Source: CAYWMP01 sp964459445
GTDB lineage: Bacteria > Desulfobacterota > DSM-4660 > Desulfatiglandales > HGW-15
DNA length: 46,015 nt
Reading direction: 5' to 3'
NCBI GenBank assembly: GCA_964459445.1
Contig: CAYWMP010000021.1
Coordinates: 1-46,015, forward strand
Numbering within the stretch: position 1 is the first letter of the stretch; each line of letters opens with the position of its first letter. Position numbers and translations under genes: made by a program. The notes below the pieces were generated by a model. That model was not told the origin of the DNA and made no database searches. It saw only the letters and a list, made by a program, of their open reading frames with translations. This document shows, one piece after another, positions 31,703 to 39,857 of the stretch.

Positions 31703-33082
31703 TCAAGGTCTAAACTCCTCACCCAGCCTCTCTAAAACCACTCCATAGGCCTTCTGCCCCTTTTCATAACTGGACAATCGAAAGAATTCGTTGGGAGAGT
31801 GCTGGCGCTCATCTTCCAGACCAAAGGCAAATCCCACCGTATAGGCGTTAAGTTTCTGTTGAAAAAGGGCTACTGCGGGGATAGACCCGCCCGATCGAAT
31901 CATGTAGGGCTCGTTCCCATAGATTTCCTCAAGAACCGACCCCGCAAGGACAACGCCGGGATGAGAAGCTGGGACAAGATAGGGATAGGCGCCGCTTTCC
32001 CCTGTGTAAACCTTTATTTTGACCCCCGGCGGCGCCACTTTGTTTACATGCGCCATGAGCAACTGGGCGATCTTTTCCGGATCCTGATCGGGAACGAGCC
32101 GGCAGGAAACTTTGGCATGGGCCGTGCTGGGAAGCACGGTCTTTAGTCCGTCTCCTTGAAAGCCACCATAGATCCCGTTTATTTCAAGGGTGGGTCGGAC
32201 CCAGGCTCTCTCATAGGTGGTGAATCCCGATTCTCCAAAAGCAGCGCTTGAGCCGATCTCTTTCAGATATTTGGTTTCATCATAGGGCACACGAGAAAAT
32301 TGGTTACGTTCTTCTTCTGTCAGTGATCGGACGTCATCATAAAAGCCATTTACGGTGATTCCCCCATTCTCGTTGTGCATGGAGTCGAGAATCTCTACGA
32401 GGGCGTGAATTGGATTTGCAATGGTGCCTCCATATATGCCGGAATGGAGATCGTGATCCGGGCCCTCGATATCTATGAATACCGAGGCCAGTCCCCGGGT
32501 TCCCAGGGTCATGCCGGGCTGGTCTTCATCCCACTGACCGCCGTCGGAACTCAAAACCAGATCGCAGGCAAAAAGCTCCTTTTTTTCAGCGAGAAATGCG
32601 GGCAATTGTGGACTTCCGATTTCTTCCTGACCTTCAAACAGGAATTTGACGTTCACCGGTAACGAGCCTTTTGTTTTGAAGAACGCTTCTGCCACAATAA
32701 TGGGAATGAACATATTCCCCTTGTCATCGGTTGCACCCCGCGCATAGATACGCCCATCCTTGATGACAGGCTCAAAGGGCGGGCTGTCCCATAAGTCCAA
32801 CGGGTCGACCGGCTGGGTGTCGAAATGGCCGTAGATCAGTATGGTTGGTTTGTCCTCGGCATGGAGCCAATCCCCATACACGACCGGATGCCCGCCGGTT
32901 GGCAGGATTTGTACGGATTCGATTCCGGCCTCTTTCATTCGGGATTCGACCCATTGAGCAGCAGCCTGGACATCATTGCTGTGCTCTGCTAAGGCGGAGA
33001 TGCTTGGAATCCGCAAGAACTCCAACAACTCATTCAAAAAACGATCCTTGTTTTCCTCCAAATAGTTCTCCCAGACTGTCAT
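31703..33082 (-). CDS. M20-family dipeptidase/metallopeptidase
   Basis: A 459-residue zinc peptidase of the M20 family (CNDP/PepV-like dipeptidase). The first metal-binding stretch is YGHFDTQPVDP, then GATDDKGN with the bridging Asp, and EGQEEIGSP with the catalytic and metal-binding Glu pair; the lid domain and the final SIPAV/H-containing motif (QHSPNEFF) follow. Cytoplasmic. It hydrolyses dipeptides or N-acyl amino acids; exact substrate unknown. Divergent or unlinked neighbours give no context. Confidence 0.92.
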   Translation of the reverse strand: MTVWENYLEENKDRFLNELLEFLRIPSISALAEHSNDVQAAAQWVESRMKEAGIESVQILPTGGHPVVYGDWLHAEDKPTILIYGHFDTQPVDPLDLWDSPPFEPVIKDGRIYARGATDDKGNMFIPIIVAEAFFKTKGSLPVNVKFLFEGQEEIGSPQLPAFLAEKKELFACDLVLSSDGGQWDEDQPGMTLGTRGLASVFIDIEGPDHDLHSGIYGGTIANPIHALVEILDSMHNENGGITVNGFYDDVRSLTEEERNQFSRVPYDETKYLKEIGSSAAFGESGFTTYERAWVRPTLEINGIYGGFQGDGLKTVLPSTAHAKVSCRLVPDQDPEKIAQLLMAHVNKVAPPGVKIKVYTGESGAYPYLVPASHPGVVLAGSVLEEIYGNEPYMIRSGGSIPAVALFQQKLNAYTVGFAFGLEDERQHSPNEFFRLSSYEKGQKAYGVVLERLGEEFRP

Positions 33083-33194
33083 TTTGTTTCTCCTATTGCA
33101 CTAATTATAGAATGAATGGGCATGATTTCATTAAGATTGAGCGACCTACCTACCATAATGGCTGTGTGTGTTCAAGGGATAGGCCTATTGATTG

Positions 33195-33722
33195 CTATTT
33201 GGATATCTTAAACTCCCAATCGCACCAGACATCTTCGGGGTGTTCATCTGGTGGGCATACCAGACATTTCACCGTTGCTTTTGGATTGATGACCTGAGCT
33301 GCGGCTTCACAGATCGCAATGCCGGCGGGTTTACATGAGATCTCCCCAAGTCCATCCTCCAACCTGCGAACCTGTTGATGGCAATTGGTCACCTTAATTC
33401 TGAACCTGTCCTCATCCACTTTCCAAACGTCATAGTCGGCATTTACCCAGATGGTTGAAAGAACCATGGCATCCATGAGGGACTGAATATCGTCTTTTAG
33501 CCCAAACATCTTCATCAATCTGTACATTTGGACTTTGGCATTTGCAGGAAAGCAATTGGCGTCCGCATTAACAGCCGCTTCCTCTCCATACTCATTATTG
33601 ATATAGAGAATATAGTTGTTCTGAAGGTTCCACCAATTCTTTTGCAGCATATCGATAAATTCGAGCAGCTGCTCCTTTGATAGTTTTGACAGTTTTTCTA
33701 TTTGTCCGGGCGTAAGGGCCAT
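33195..33722 (-). CDS. Uncharacterised protein, DUF6125-like
   Basis: A 175-residue cytoplasmic protein with cysteines in the C-terminal half (ISCKP...AICEAA...CLVCPPDE...VWCDWEF) reminiscent of proteins described as DUF6125 or L-2-amino-thiazoline-4-carboxylic acid hydrolase-like. The family name is recalled, not checked. I chose ATG 33722 because GGGAGG lies ahead of it, 21 bases inside the longest frame. Function unknown; CxxC (CLVC) could bind metal. Confidence 0.7.
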   Translation of the reverse strand: MALTPGQIEKLSKLSKEQLLEFIDMLQKNWWNLQNNYILYINNEYGEEAAVNADANCFPANAKVQMYRLMKMFGLKDDIQSLMDAMVLSTIWVNADYDVWKVDEDRFRIKVTNCHQQVRRLEDGLGEISCKPAGIAICEAAAQVINPKATVKCLVCPPDEHPEDVWCDWEFKISK

Positions 33723-33858
33723 TTTTGGCCTCCCTTCTTTCATTTATTTTGAAAAGGTGGTGCAATAGTGCGAAGACAGCGCTAAAGGTGAATTGCTTAG
33801 GAATAGTTGTACCTTATTAAGGTTAAGTGGTCCGAATCGCAAGAGAAAAATATCACCC

Positions 33859-34433
33859 ATGGAGAAAATAAAGAGAATCCACCTTAATCTTCGAGAGCAT
33901 TCTTCCATAAACAGAAGGATAATGCTCGAGACCGATCCCAGGATCTCCGTATCCGGGGCGTTCATCCAACAACATCCCTGTGCATCCGTCTAATCGAAGG
34001 GTACCTCAAGCTGGGAGATATGTTTCTGGATGTCGGCACGGGTAACGGTATTCTTATGATCGCTGCGGCCGGTCTCGGGGCAAGGAAGGTCATGGGAATC
34101 GATAATAACCCGATCGCGGTGGAAACTGCTCAGAGAAATCTGCTTCTTAATAAAACAAAAGAGCATAGGTTTGAGGTTAGGATAGGGAATATGTTGGATG
34201 GGGTGCGCCGCCGATTCGAACTGGTTGCTGCAAATATATTGCCTGATGTGATAAGCAGATTGTTAGAGGATGTTCCAAAGGTCCTCGAAGAGAAAGGGGT
34301 TTTCATTTGCTCGGGGATCCTTCAGGGAAACGCCCATAGAATCACAACCAAGATGAAGGCCCAGGGTCTCGAAATCCTTGAGACTCAAACCAAGAACATG
34401 TGGATCGCAATTGCAGCGAGGCTGAAAGCTTAG
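33859..34433 (+). pseudogene. PrmA-like methyltransferase, frameshifted and lacking N-terminal domain
   Basis: The C-terminal catalytic domain of a ribosomal protein L11 methyltransferase (PrmA) type enzyme split over two frames. Frame 1 (from ATG 33859, or 33793) gives ...LETDPRISVSGAF; the frame beginning upstream of 34020 gives HPTTSLCIRLIEGYL, then the SAM motif FLDVGTGNGILMIAAAGLGA and NILPDVIS. Joining the two by adding one base near 33961 gives the PrmA consensus DPGxxFGTGxHPTT at the right length. The ~110-residue N-terminal domain of full PrmA is absent. It may be a decayed gene or an assembly/sequencing error. Confidence 0.7.
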
Positions 34434-34630
34434 GTCCCGTACCGCCTTTGCAGAGCCATACCGCAGGCCACCAGGCCTTTACCCAATATGTTCAAAAATT
34501 CGCTGCGCCTGGGAGTCGCCCTCCGATCACCAGAATGCACTTCAATCAGTAGTCGTCGCCTTTGGGCATCCTTCATCGCTTCGACCTGTTTCATTTTGGA
34601 TAATTGCAGAATAGTCCAGTTGTTCAGCAT
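34430..34630 (-). CDS. Small conserved-looking protein of unknown function
   Basis: A 66-residue basic protein (MLNNWTILQLSKMKQVEAMK...) ending with GKGLVACGMALQRRYGT. A compositional pattern of this kind, an N-terminal helix then an arginine-rich centre and a C-terminal amphipathic LGxxLVxxGxxLQxRY, is seen in many short bacterial ORFs of unknown function. AGGAAGG lies 7 bases before the ATG, and it starts 11 bases after the MocR-type gene on the same strand, so it is likely transcribed with it. It overlaps the end of the PrmA-like gene on the other strand. Confidence 0.6.
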   Translation of the reverse strand: MLNNWTILQLSKMKQVEAMKDAQRRRLLIEVHSGDRRATPRRSEFLNILGKGLVACGMALQRRYGT

Positions 34631-34640
34631 GATGGCCTTC

Positions 34641-36122
34641 CTAGGAATAGAACTCCCGGATTGCTCGTCCAAGTGCCACAATGCCTGCGTTGATCTCCTC
34701 CTCATCGAGCATGGATATTGAGATGCGAAAATGAATATCTGGTGTATGATCGTAAAAGAAATGACTTCCCGGGGATACTTTGACACCATTCCTGAGACAG
34801 ATCTCCTGGAACACCCTTTCATCCGAATGTTTTTTCTTGAGCTTTAGCCAAATGAGATAGCCACCGGTCGGTTCTGTCCAGCTTACGAGTTCCCGAGGGA
34901 TATTGTGTTCGAGGGATTCCAAGGCCGCCGTCATGCGTTTCCGAAATGAGCGATGCATCCGCCTGATGTGCAATTCATAGTGCCCCTGACGGCAGAATTC
35001 ATAGAGCGCTGCCTGAATCACATTGCTCGTCGAAAGATCGCTAAACCGTTTGATGGCGGTCACGCGCTGCACGCATTCCTTTTCCGCCGCGATCCATCCC
35101 AACCGAACGCCCGGGAACAATACCTTGGAAAAAGTCCCGAGGTAGACCACGATTTTATTCTTGTCCATGGATTTTATGGGAAGCGTGACTTTCCCGAAGT
35201 ATTTCATTTCCTCCTCAAAGCCGTCTTCTATGATCGGCAACTTTTTCTCTTCGCAAATTGACAAAAGTGTCTCTCTATGGGCCTGGGTGGTCGTGATACC
35301 GGTCGGATTATGAAAATTCGGTATAGTATAAAGAAAGGCCGGTCGATCCTTCTTGAGGGTTTTTTCAAGATGGCCAAGATCCAAACCATTTTCATTCATA
35401 GGGATCTTTAACGGACGGATCCCGTGTGATTCAAAGAGAGGCAGGACCAAGGAATAGGTGGGCGATTCAAAGGCGACTGCTTGTCCGGGAACCGTGAATA
35501 GCCTGAAAACCAGATCAATGGCCTGTTGAGCCCCATTTGTGATGAGTATCTCCTCGGAGTTGACGGCGATACCGTGTGCCTGAGAACGCCGAGCCACATA
35601 CTCCCTTAGAGGGCCATATCCTCTGTAATCACCATAGCGGAGCAGATCTCCTCCCTTTTGTGACAGGACGTTGTTCACACACCTGCGGAATTCATCAACC
35701 GGGAACAATCGGTCGTCAATTTCCAGACGATTGAGGTCAATAGCGCCTTCCGGTGCAGGCGGCATGATGTCTTTCCGCTGCCTTTCAAAAATCTCATAAA
35801 GACGCCTGCTTGGTGATGACGTTATCTTTCCCCAATCAATAAGTCCCTGATCGGGCAATTTAGTTCGAGCTGTTATCTTTGGTCTACTGCGAACCCGAGT
35901 ATAGGATCCCGGCCTGCTTTCGACATAGCCCAGGGCGTAGAGTTCCTGATAAGCCTCATAGACCGTTGAACGATTGATACCCAGCTTTTCTGCCAAAATT
36001 CGAGTGGCTGGAAGCGCGGAACCTATTCTAAGGGTGTCATTCTCAATAAGACCTGATATTTTATGGACGATTTGCATTGAAAGAGCCGTGGAATCATCTC
36101 TATCGAGGCTAAATAGCAACAT
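34641..36122 (-). CDS. MocR/GntR-family transcriptional regulator with aminotransferase domain
   Basis: A 493-residue fusion: an N-terminal GntR winged helix-turn-helix (about 8-75, LPATRILAEKLGINRSTVYEAYQEL) and a fold-type I aminotransferase domain (~115-480). The PLP lysine lies in YLGTFSKVLFPGVRLGW and NFHNPTG is the cofactor-ring motif. MocR regulators bind PLP or an amino-acid-PLP adduct and control vitamin B6, GABA or taurine genes (PdxR, GabR, TauR). The target here is not evident; the small gene just downstream is not a usual one. Confidence 0.9.
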   Translation of the reverse strand: MLLFSLDRDDSTALSMQIVHKISGLIENDTLRIGSALPATRILAEKLGINRSTVYEAYQELYALGYVESRPGSYTRVRSRPKITARTKLPDQGLIDWGKITSSPSRRLYEIFERQRKDIMPPAPEGAIDLNRLEIDDRLFPVDEFRRCVNNVLSQKGGDLLRYGDYRGYGPLREYVARRSQAHGIAVNSEEILITNGAQQAIDLVFRLFTVPGQAVAFESPTYSLVLPLFESHGIRPLKIPMNENGLDLGHLEKTLKKDRPAFLYTIPNFHNPTGITTTQAHRETLLSICEEKKLPIIEDGFEEEMKYFGKVTLPIKSMDKNKIVVYLGTFSKVLFPGVRLGWIAAEKECVQRVTAIKRFSDLSTSNVIQAALYEFCRQGHYELHIRRMHRSFRKRMTAALESLEHNIPRELVSWTEPTGGYLIWLKLKKKHSDERVFQEICLRNGVKVSPGSHFFYDHTPDIHFRISISMLDEEEINAGIVALGRAIREFYS

Positions 36123-36422
36123 TTTACTTCTCCTTGGGCGTCAATTTTGGTCCGATTGTAGTATCCATTTTATTCATAATTGGATGTATGTAAACGACCA
36201 ATTATTATGATATTTCTACCAGCCAATTCGACAATAAACATCATCCTGAAGTTTATTCTTTTCCAAAGACCAAATGTCGGGGAAGGATGGCACCACTTTA
36301 GTTTTGTTATTGAAATGATGATCTTTTTCCTCTCACCCGCTCCTCCTCGGTTTTGCTCGGAGTCGCTTGAGCCCACAAAGACCTCGGAGTTTTGTTGGAA
36401 ATTAGATTGCTTAGTAAGATTG

Positions 36423-36478
36423 GGAAAGAGATTCTTAGAAAAAATGAATTCCTTTATTCTTTCTAAGAATCTCTTTCC
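36423..36478. repeat. Perfect 19-base inverted repeat in a gene-free spacer
   Basis: GGAAAGAGATTCTTAGAAA (36423-36441) and its reverse complement (36460-36478) enclose an 18-base loop. A small GCCTGCGTTGCAGGC hairpin follows at ~36506-36520. The whole 562-base spacer 36123-36684 shows no gene. Confidence 0.65.
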
Positions 36479-36684
36479 ATTCTCAATCCCATCTTAGGGA
36501 TTGAGGCCTGCGTTGCAGGCATACTAATCAATCAAGCTTGATTTACCTCTGTGACTCAGCAAACTCTGTGAGAAAGACAATTAGAGTTTCTTAGGATCAG
36601 CAAACAAGCTATCACTTCAGGTGGTGTCAATTAACTTGAAACCGAATGCTATTTTTGAAAGGGTTATGCTAAGGCATTTTCAAC

Positions 36685-37524
36685 GTGATACTTAAGCAGT
36701 TGGAGAATGACACCGTGATCATCGTTGCGGATAATCTTCAAATCACCAATCGAATCATTCATCAGGCCATTGACGATATGAATCCTGAACCTATTCAGGA
36801 TCTGGTCAAGGCATGTGAAAAAGCTGGCGCGGATGCCATTGACATCAATTCCGGCCCGCTTCCCCGGGACCCGGAGAAAAGAATGTCCTTCCTGGTTGAG
36901 ACTGTTCAGGCAATGACCGAACTTCCCACACTTCTTGACACGGTCAATCCAAGGGCCATTGAAGCGGGTCTATCGGTATCAAAAAACAAAGCGATCATTA
37001 ACGGATTCTCTCTGGAGCCAACAAAGCTGGAATCCATTCTTCCCTTAGCAAAAGACTATGACGCGGATATTATCGGATATCTCCTGCTGCCAAACAGCCA
37101 GGTCCCAACCGATGAGTCGGAATGTTTAAGTGTTGCGCTAGAGTTGTTTGGCGAGTTTCAAAAGGCAGGTGTAGCAAAAGAAAGATTGATCATTGATCCG
37201 GTAGTTGCTCCTTTGATGTGGGAAAATGGCAGTATCCACAATAGGGCGATACTCTCTGTCCTTAAAACCCTACCGGAGTTGCTGGGATTCCCTGTCAGGA
37301 CTATTGCCGGGCTGTCAAATCTAACTACCGGAAAAGTGCACAAAGACAAAAGATCCCTCCTAGAAAAAACCTTCCTCCCCATGCTTGCCGCATCGGGCCT
37401 TAACATGGCATTGCTAAATGTCCTGCACGCTGAAACAATGCGGGCTGCAAAGGCCAGCACCTTACTCATGAAAAGTGGTATATTTACATATGAGGAGCTT
37501 GACAGCGGGATGGCACCTAATTAG
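36685..37524 (+). CDS. Pterin-binding methyltransferase (AcsE/MtrH/DHPS-like)
   Basis: A 279-residue TIM-barrel protein of the pterin-binding (dihydropteroate synthase) superfamily. AGADAIDINSGP (about residue 48) matches the GAxxIDVNxG motif, LLDTVNPRAIEAG and IINGFS are the subsequent pterin-site strands, and LIIDPVVAPL and RTIAGLSNLTTG fit the methyl-THF:corrinoid methyltransferase branch (AcsE, MtrH/MtgA) rather than DHPS. Start is GTG with AAGG 10 bases upstream. It likely moves methyl groups between tetrahydrofolate and a corrinoid protein; no corrinoid gene is adjacent. A role in the Wood-Ljungdahl pathway is possible. Confidence 0.82.
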   Translation: MILKQLENDTVIIVADNLQITNRIIHQAIDDMNPEPIQDLVKACEKAGADAIDINSGPLPRDPEKRMSFLVETVQAMTELPTLLDTVNPRAIEAGLSVSKNKAIINGFSLEPTKLESILPLAKDYDADIIGYLLLPNSQVPTDESECLSVALELFGEFQKAGVAKERLIIDPVVAPLMWENGSIHNRAILSVLKTLPELLGFPVRTIAGLSNLTTGKVHKDKRSLLEKTFLPMLAASGLNMALLNVLHAETMRAAKASTLLMKSGIFTYEELDSGMAPN

Positions 37525-37617
37525 GTTTTGCTGTTTTGTGTCTGTCTAAGTTGTGGTGCTGTTACTGGTTAGTTAATCTGCTATTTAACTGAGCATAGAA
37601 AAAGGAGGTATCCATAG

Positions 37618-37926
37618 ATGAAAGATATTCACCCGATTTTCACGGTATTTAAAAGGGATTTTCCGGAGGTGTATGAAAAACAGGAAGAACTTGGAAAGGA
37701 GATTCATCAAAGGGGAGGGCCCTTGCCGGACAAGACCCGTTGGTTGATCAAATTTGCTGTCTCAGGGGCCGCCAATCATGAAAGGGCCCTAGAAACCCAC
37801 ATTTCCAAGGCGAAGCAAGCCGGGGTTACGGATGAAGAAATCAAACATGCCCTGCTGCTGCTCATACCGACAGTCGGATTCCCAACCTTTATGAAGGCCT
37901 ATTCAGTTTACAAGGGCATTTCGTAG
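37618..37926 (+). CDS. Carboxymuconolactone decarboxylase/AhpD-like protein without CxxC
   Basis: A 102-residue small helical protein. The region AVSGAANHERALETHISKAKQAGVT matches the AhpD fold helix which normally carries CxxC, but here there are no cysteines at all in the protein. The 3' half LLLIPTVGFPTFM is typical of the CMD family. AAGGAGG ribosome site. It may be transcribed with the pterin-binding methyltransferase 93 bases upstream. Without CxxC it is unlikely to be a peroxidase reductant; function unknown. Confidence 0.82.
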   Translation: MKDIHPIFTVFKRDFPEVYEKQEELGKEIHQRGGPLPDKTRWLIKFAVSGAANHERALETHISKAKQAGVTDEEIKHALLLLIPTVGFPTFMKAYSVYKGIS

Positions 37927-38040
37927 AATAGTGGGAGATTGAGGACCCGGACGAGGAGAAGAGCGGCTGAGGAAAATTTGATTATAAACCAGGAGACCTT
38001 TGGAAAATGCTCAATTTTGATCAAGGTCGACGAGGATTTT

Positions 38041-38093
38041 AATCGCGGTGCCGAAGTCGGCACCGCGATTCACGGCGGCGAAGCCGCCGTGAA
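38041..38093. repeat. Two adjacent perfect hairpins
   Basis: AATCGCGGTGCCGA / TCGGCACCGCGATT (38041-38054, 38057-38070, 2-base loop AG) directly followed by TTCACGGCGGC / GCCGCCGTGAA (38069-38079, 38083-38093). They lie 115 bases after the AhpD-like gene, between convergent genes; there is no U-run. They may end transcription or be palindromic units. Confidence 0.75.
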
Positions 38094-38185
38094 CCACAGG
38101 AATACTCGAAGTATTTTGAGGATTGAAATCCGAGTCTGAAGTGGAGATTGGGCAAAAGGGGGCGTTTCGCAAAGGTCTAAGAGGA

Positions 38186-38581
38186 TCAATCTTTGGATTC
38201 AGCCTCAGGCATCAAGGGGGTGAAGACGTCACATCCCTTGCACATCTCCATTTTTTCGCGCCAGTCACCTTGAACAGCCCCCTCACATATGGTGCCATTG
38301 ATAAACCAGCATAACTTCCCCGCACCAAACTCCCAAGCCGGGCACTTACGTTTTCTCTCAGAAGGACACTTTCTTACTTTCCAGCAGGCCTGAAGCCTTC
38401 TATTATTCTCCGGTTTCTTGGCGTAAAGAAAAAGTATTTGCCGTTCGGCGTGGACAGGGATATTACGCCATCCCTGCTCATAACTATGTATGGCCTTAAG
38501 GGATGTGCCCAGAAGTTCAGCCATCTGTTTTTGGGTTTTTCCAAGTTTTTTTCGATAATACACGAATTGTTTGCTGTCCAT
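38186..38581 (-). CDS. XRE-type helix-turn-helix protein with cysteine-rich C-terminal domain
   Basis: A 131-residue protein. An N-terminal Cro/C1-type helix-turn-helix (~5-55, KTQKQMAELLGTSLKAIHSYEQGW) is followed by a compact cysteine/tryptophan module with CWKVRKCPSERKRKCPAW, LCWFING, CEGA and MCKGCDVF, similar to the two-CW domain I recall from Desulfobacterota proteins. Probably metal-binding. I chose the start at 38581 because GGAG precedes it; the longer frame lacks one. Regulatory target unknown. Confidence 0.82.
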   Translation of the reverse strand: MDSKQFVYYRKKLGKTQKQMAELLGTSLKAIHSYEQGWRNIPVHAERQILFLYAKKPENNRRLQACWKVRKCPSERKRKCPAWEFGAGKLCWFINGTICEGAVQGDWREKMEMCKGCDVFTPLMPEAESKD

Positions 38582-38887
38582 GGTTGCTCCGAAAACGATT
38601 TCCCTAATTTCATAAAGAAAAGCGATTAAAGCCAAAAATATAGGCAAAGTCCATTTCTTTTTGAACAAATCTATTATTCTTAACGGTTTCTACCAAGCAA
38701 TTCAATACATTCCGGAGATTTGTTGTTATCATAAGGACGTGCCTTCTTTACTTAGAGAAACGGCTCTTTTCCAAAACAGTTGGCAAATTGATTCGAAACG
38801 ACGGTGTATGTGCTATATTCGATGAATGTTACATTAACCGCCCGCTCACCTTCAGCTTCGCTCAGGATCGCTCGACTGACACAGACC

Positions 38888-38976
38888 TTTTGCCTCCGCG
38901 ACTTGCGGAGACAAAAAATGCCAATGGCTTCGCGATAGCAACTACACTTTTGCCTGGGCAGGTCGCCCAGGCAAAA
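38888..38976. repeat. Tandem hairpin units with TTTTGCC/GGCAAAA ends
   Basis: TTTTGCCTCCGC-GACTT-GCGGAGACAAAA (38888 on, one mismatch region) and TTTTGCCTGGGC-AGGTC-GCCCAGGCAAAA (38948-38976, perfect 12-bp stem) share outer ends and stem-loop size. They lie in the 473-base gene-free spacer 38582-39054. Confidence 0.6.
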
Positions 38977-39054
38977 ATCTTTATTGTCTGCGTTTGTCTG
39001 CGGTTAAACTAATTTGAAGATGATCCAGAAAAACTAATTGGAGACCATTAAGAA

Positions 39055-39576
39055 ATGGTGAAAGACGCCAGGCGGAGTCTCAGATTTGTTGTCCAGGAAC
39101 ATCACGCGCGTCAACTACACTATGATTTCAGGTTGGAGATGGCGGACGTGCTCAAATCATGGGCCATTCCCAAAGGGCCGTCCATGACTCCGGCAGACAA
39201 AAGACTCGCTGTCATGGTGGAGGATCACCCGTTGGATTACTTTGACTATGAGGGCATTATTCCCGAAGGGCAATACGGAGCAGGAACGGTGGTTATATGG
39301 GATACGGCCGACTATGAACTCATCGAGGGGCAAGATCCTGTATCCTGCCTTAAAAAGGGTAAGATTATTTTTGAGCTTAAAGGGAACATTTTGAAAGGCG
39401 GATTTAGTCTGATCAAGATGAAGGGACGGGGAGATAAGAACTGGCTCCTGATCAAAAAAAGGGATCAGCACAGCCAAAAAAATTGGGTGCTTGAAGAGGC
39501 CTTAACCGAGGCCAAAATGAAGACGCTGAAAGAAAAAGCACCTCCCTGTGAAGAGGATGTGACCTCAATAGTTTGA
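39055..39576 (+). CDS. Stand-alone DNA ligase D 3'-phosphoesterase domain protein
   Basis: A 173-residue protein equal to the PE domain of LigD: FVVQEHHARQLHYDFRLE, LKSWAIPKGPSM, DYEGIIPEGQYGAGTVVIWD and GGFSLIKMKG...NWLLIKKRD. This domain trims 3'-phosphate or 3'-ribonucleoside ends for non-homologous end joining. No Ku or ligase gene is adjacent, so it may act in trans or independently. The stop overlaps the -35 element of the following toxin-antitoxin promoter. Confidence 0.9.
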   Translation: MVKDARRSLRFVVQEHHARQLHYDFRLEMADVLKSWAIPKGPSMTPADKRLAVMVEDHPLDYFDYEGIIPEGQYGAGTVVIWDTADYELIEGQDPVSCLKKGKIIFELKGNILKGGFSLIKMKGRGDKNWLLIKKRDQHSQKNWVLEEALTEAKMKTLKEKAPPCEEDVTSIV

Positions 39577-39618
39577 CAAGGGATAAAATGTGGACTAAAC
39601 TAGGTTTAGTCCACATTT
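39573..39618 (+). promoter_or_regulatory. Promoter with perfect palindromic operator of the toxin-antitoxin pair
   Basis: TTGACA (39573-39578), a 17-base spacer and TAAACT (39596-39601) form a sigma-70 promoter. A 15-base perfect inverted repeat, AAATGTGGACTAAAC (39586-39600) and GTTTAGTCCACATTT (39604-39618) with a TAG spacer, overlaps the -10 and the start site. This is the usual autoregulatory arrangement of type II antitoxins. The -35 overlaps the stop codon of the phosphoesterase gene. Confidence 0.82.
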
Positions 39619-39632
39619 CAGGAGGTGTATTC

Positions 39633-39857
39633 ATGCGCCAGATCAATATCCATGAAGCCAAGACACACTTGTCGAAACTCATTGCTGCGGGTGATGAAGT
39701 CATTATAGCCCGTTACGGCGAGCCCGTGGCACGGCTCGTACCTATAAAAAAGGCGAAACCTCGCCGAACACCGGGCTCAGCAAAGGGCAAATTCGAAGTA
39801 CCATCCTCTTTTTTTGAGCCGCTTCCTGAGAACCTTCTCCAGGCCTTTGAGAAATGA
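39633..39857 (+). CDS. Type II antitoxin, Phd/YefM family
   Basis: A 74-residue protein: MRQINIHEAKTHLSKLI and DEVIIARYGEPVARLVPI are the DNA-binding N-terminal half of Phd/YefM antitoxins; the C-terminal part (PSSFFEPLPENLLQAFE) is the toxin-neutralising segment. AGGAGG lies just before the ATG. Its stop overlaps the toxin start (ATGA). It should repress the palindromic operator upstream together with the toxin. Confidence 0.92.
   Translation: MRQINIHEAKTHLSKLIAAGDEVIIARYGEPVARLVPIKKAKPRRTPGSAKGKFEVPSSFFEPLPENLLQAFEK

Noticed and set aside
38041..38093. CRISPR-like repeats
   Set aside because: The stems differ in sequence and there are no regularly spaced direct repeats with spacers.
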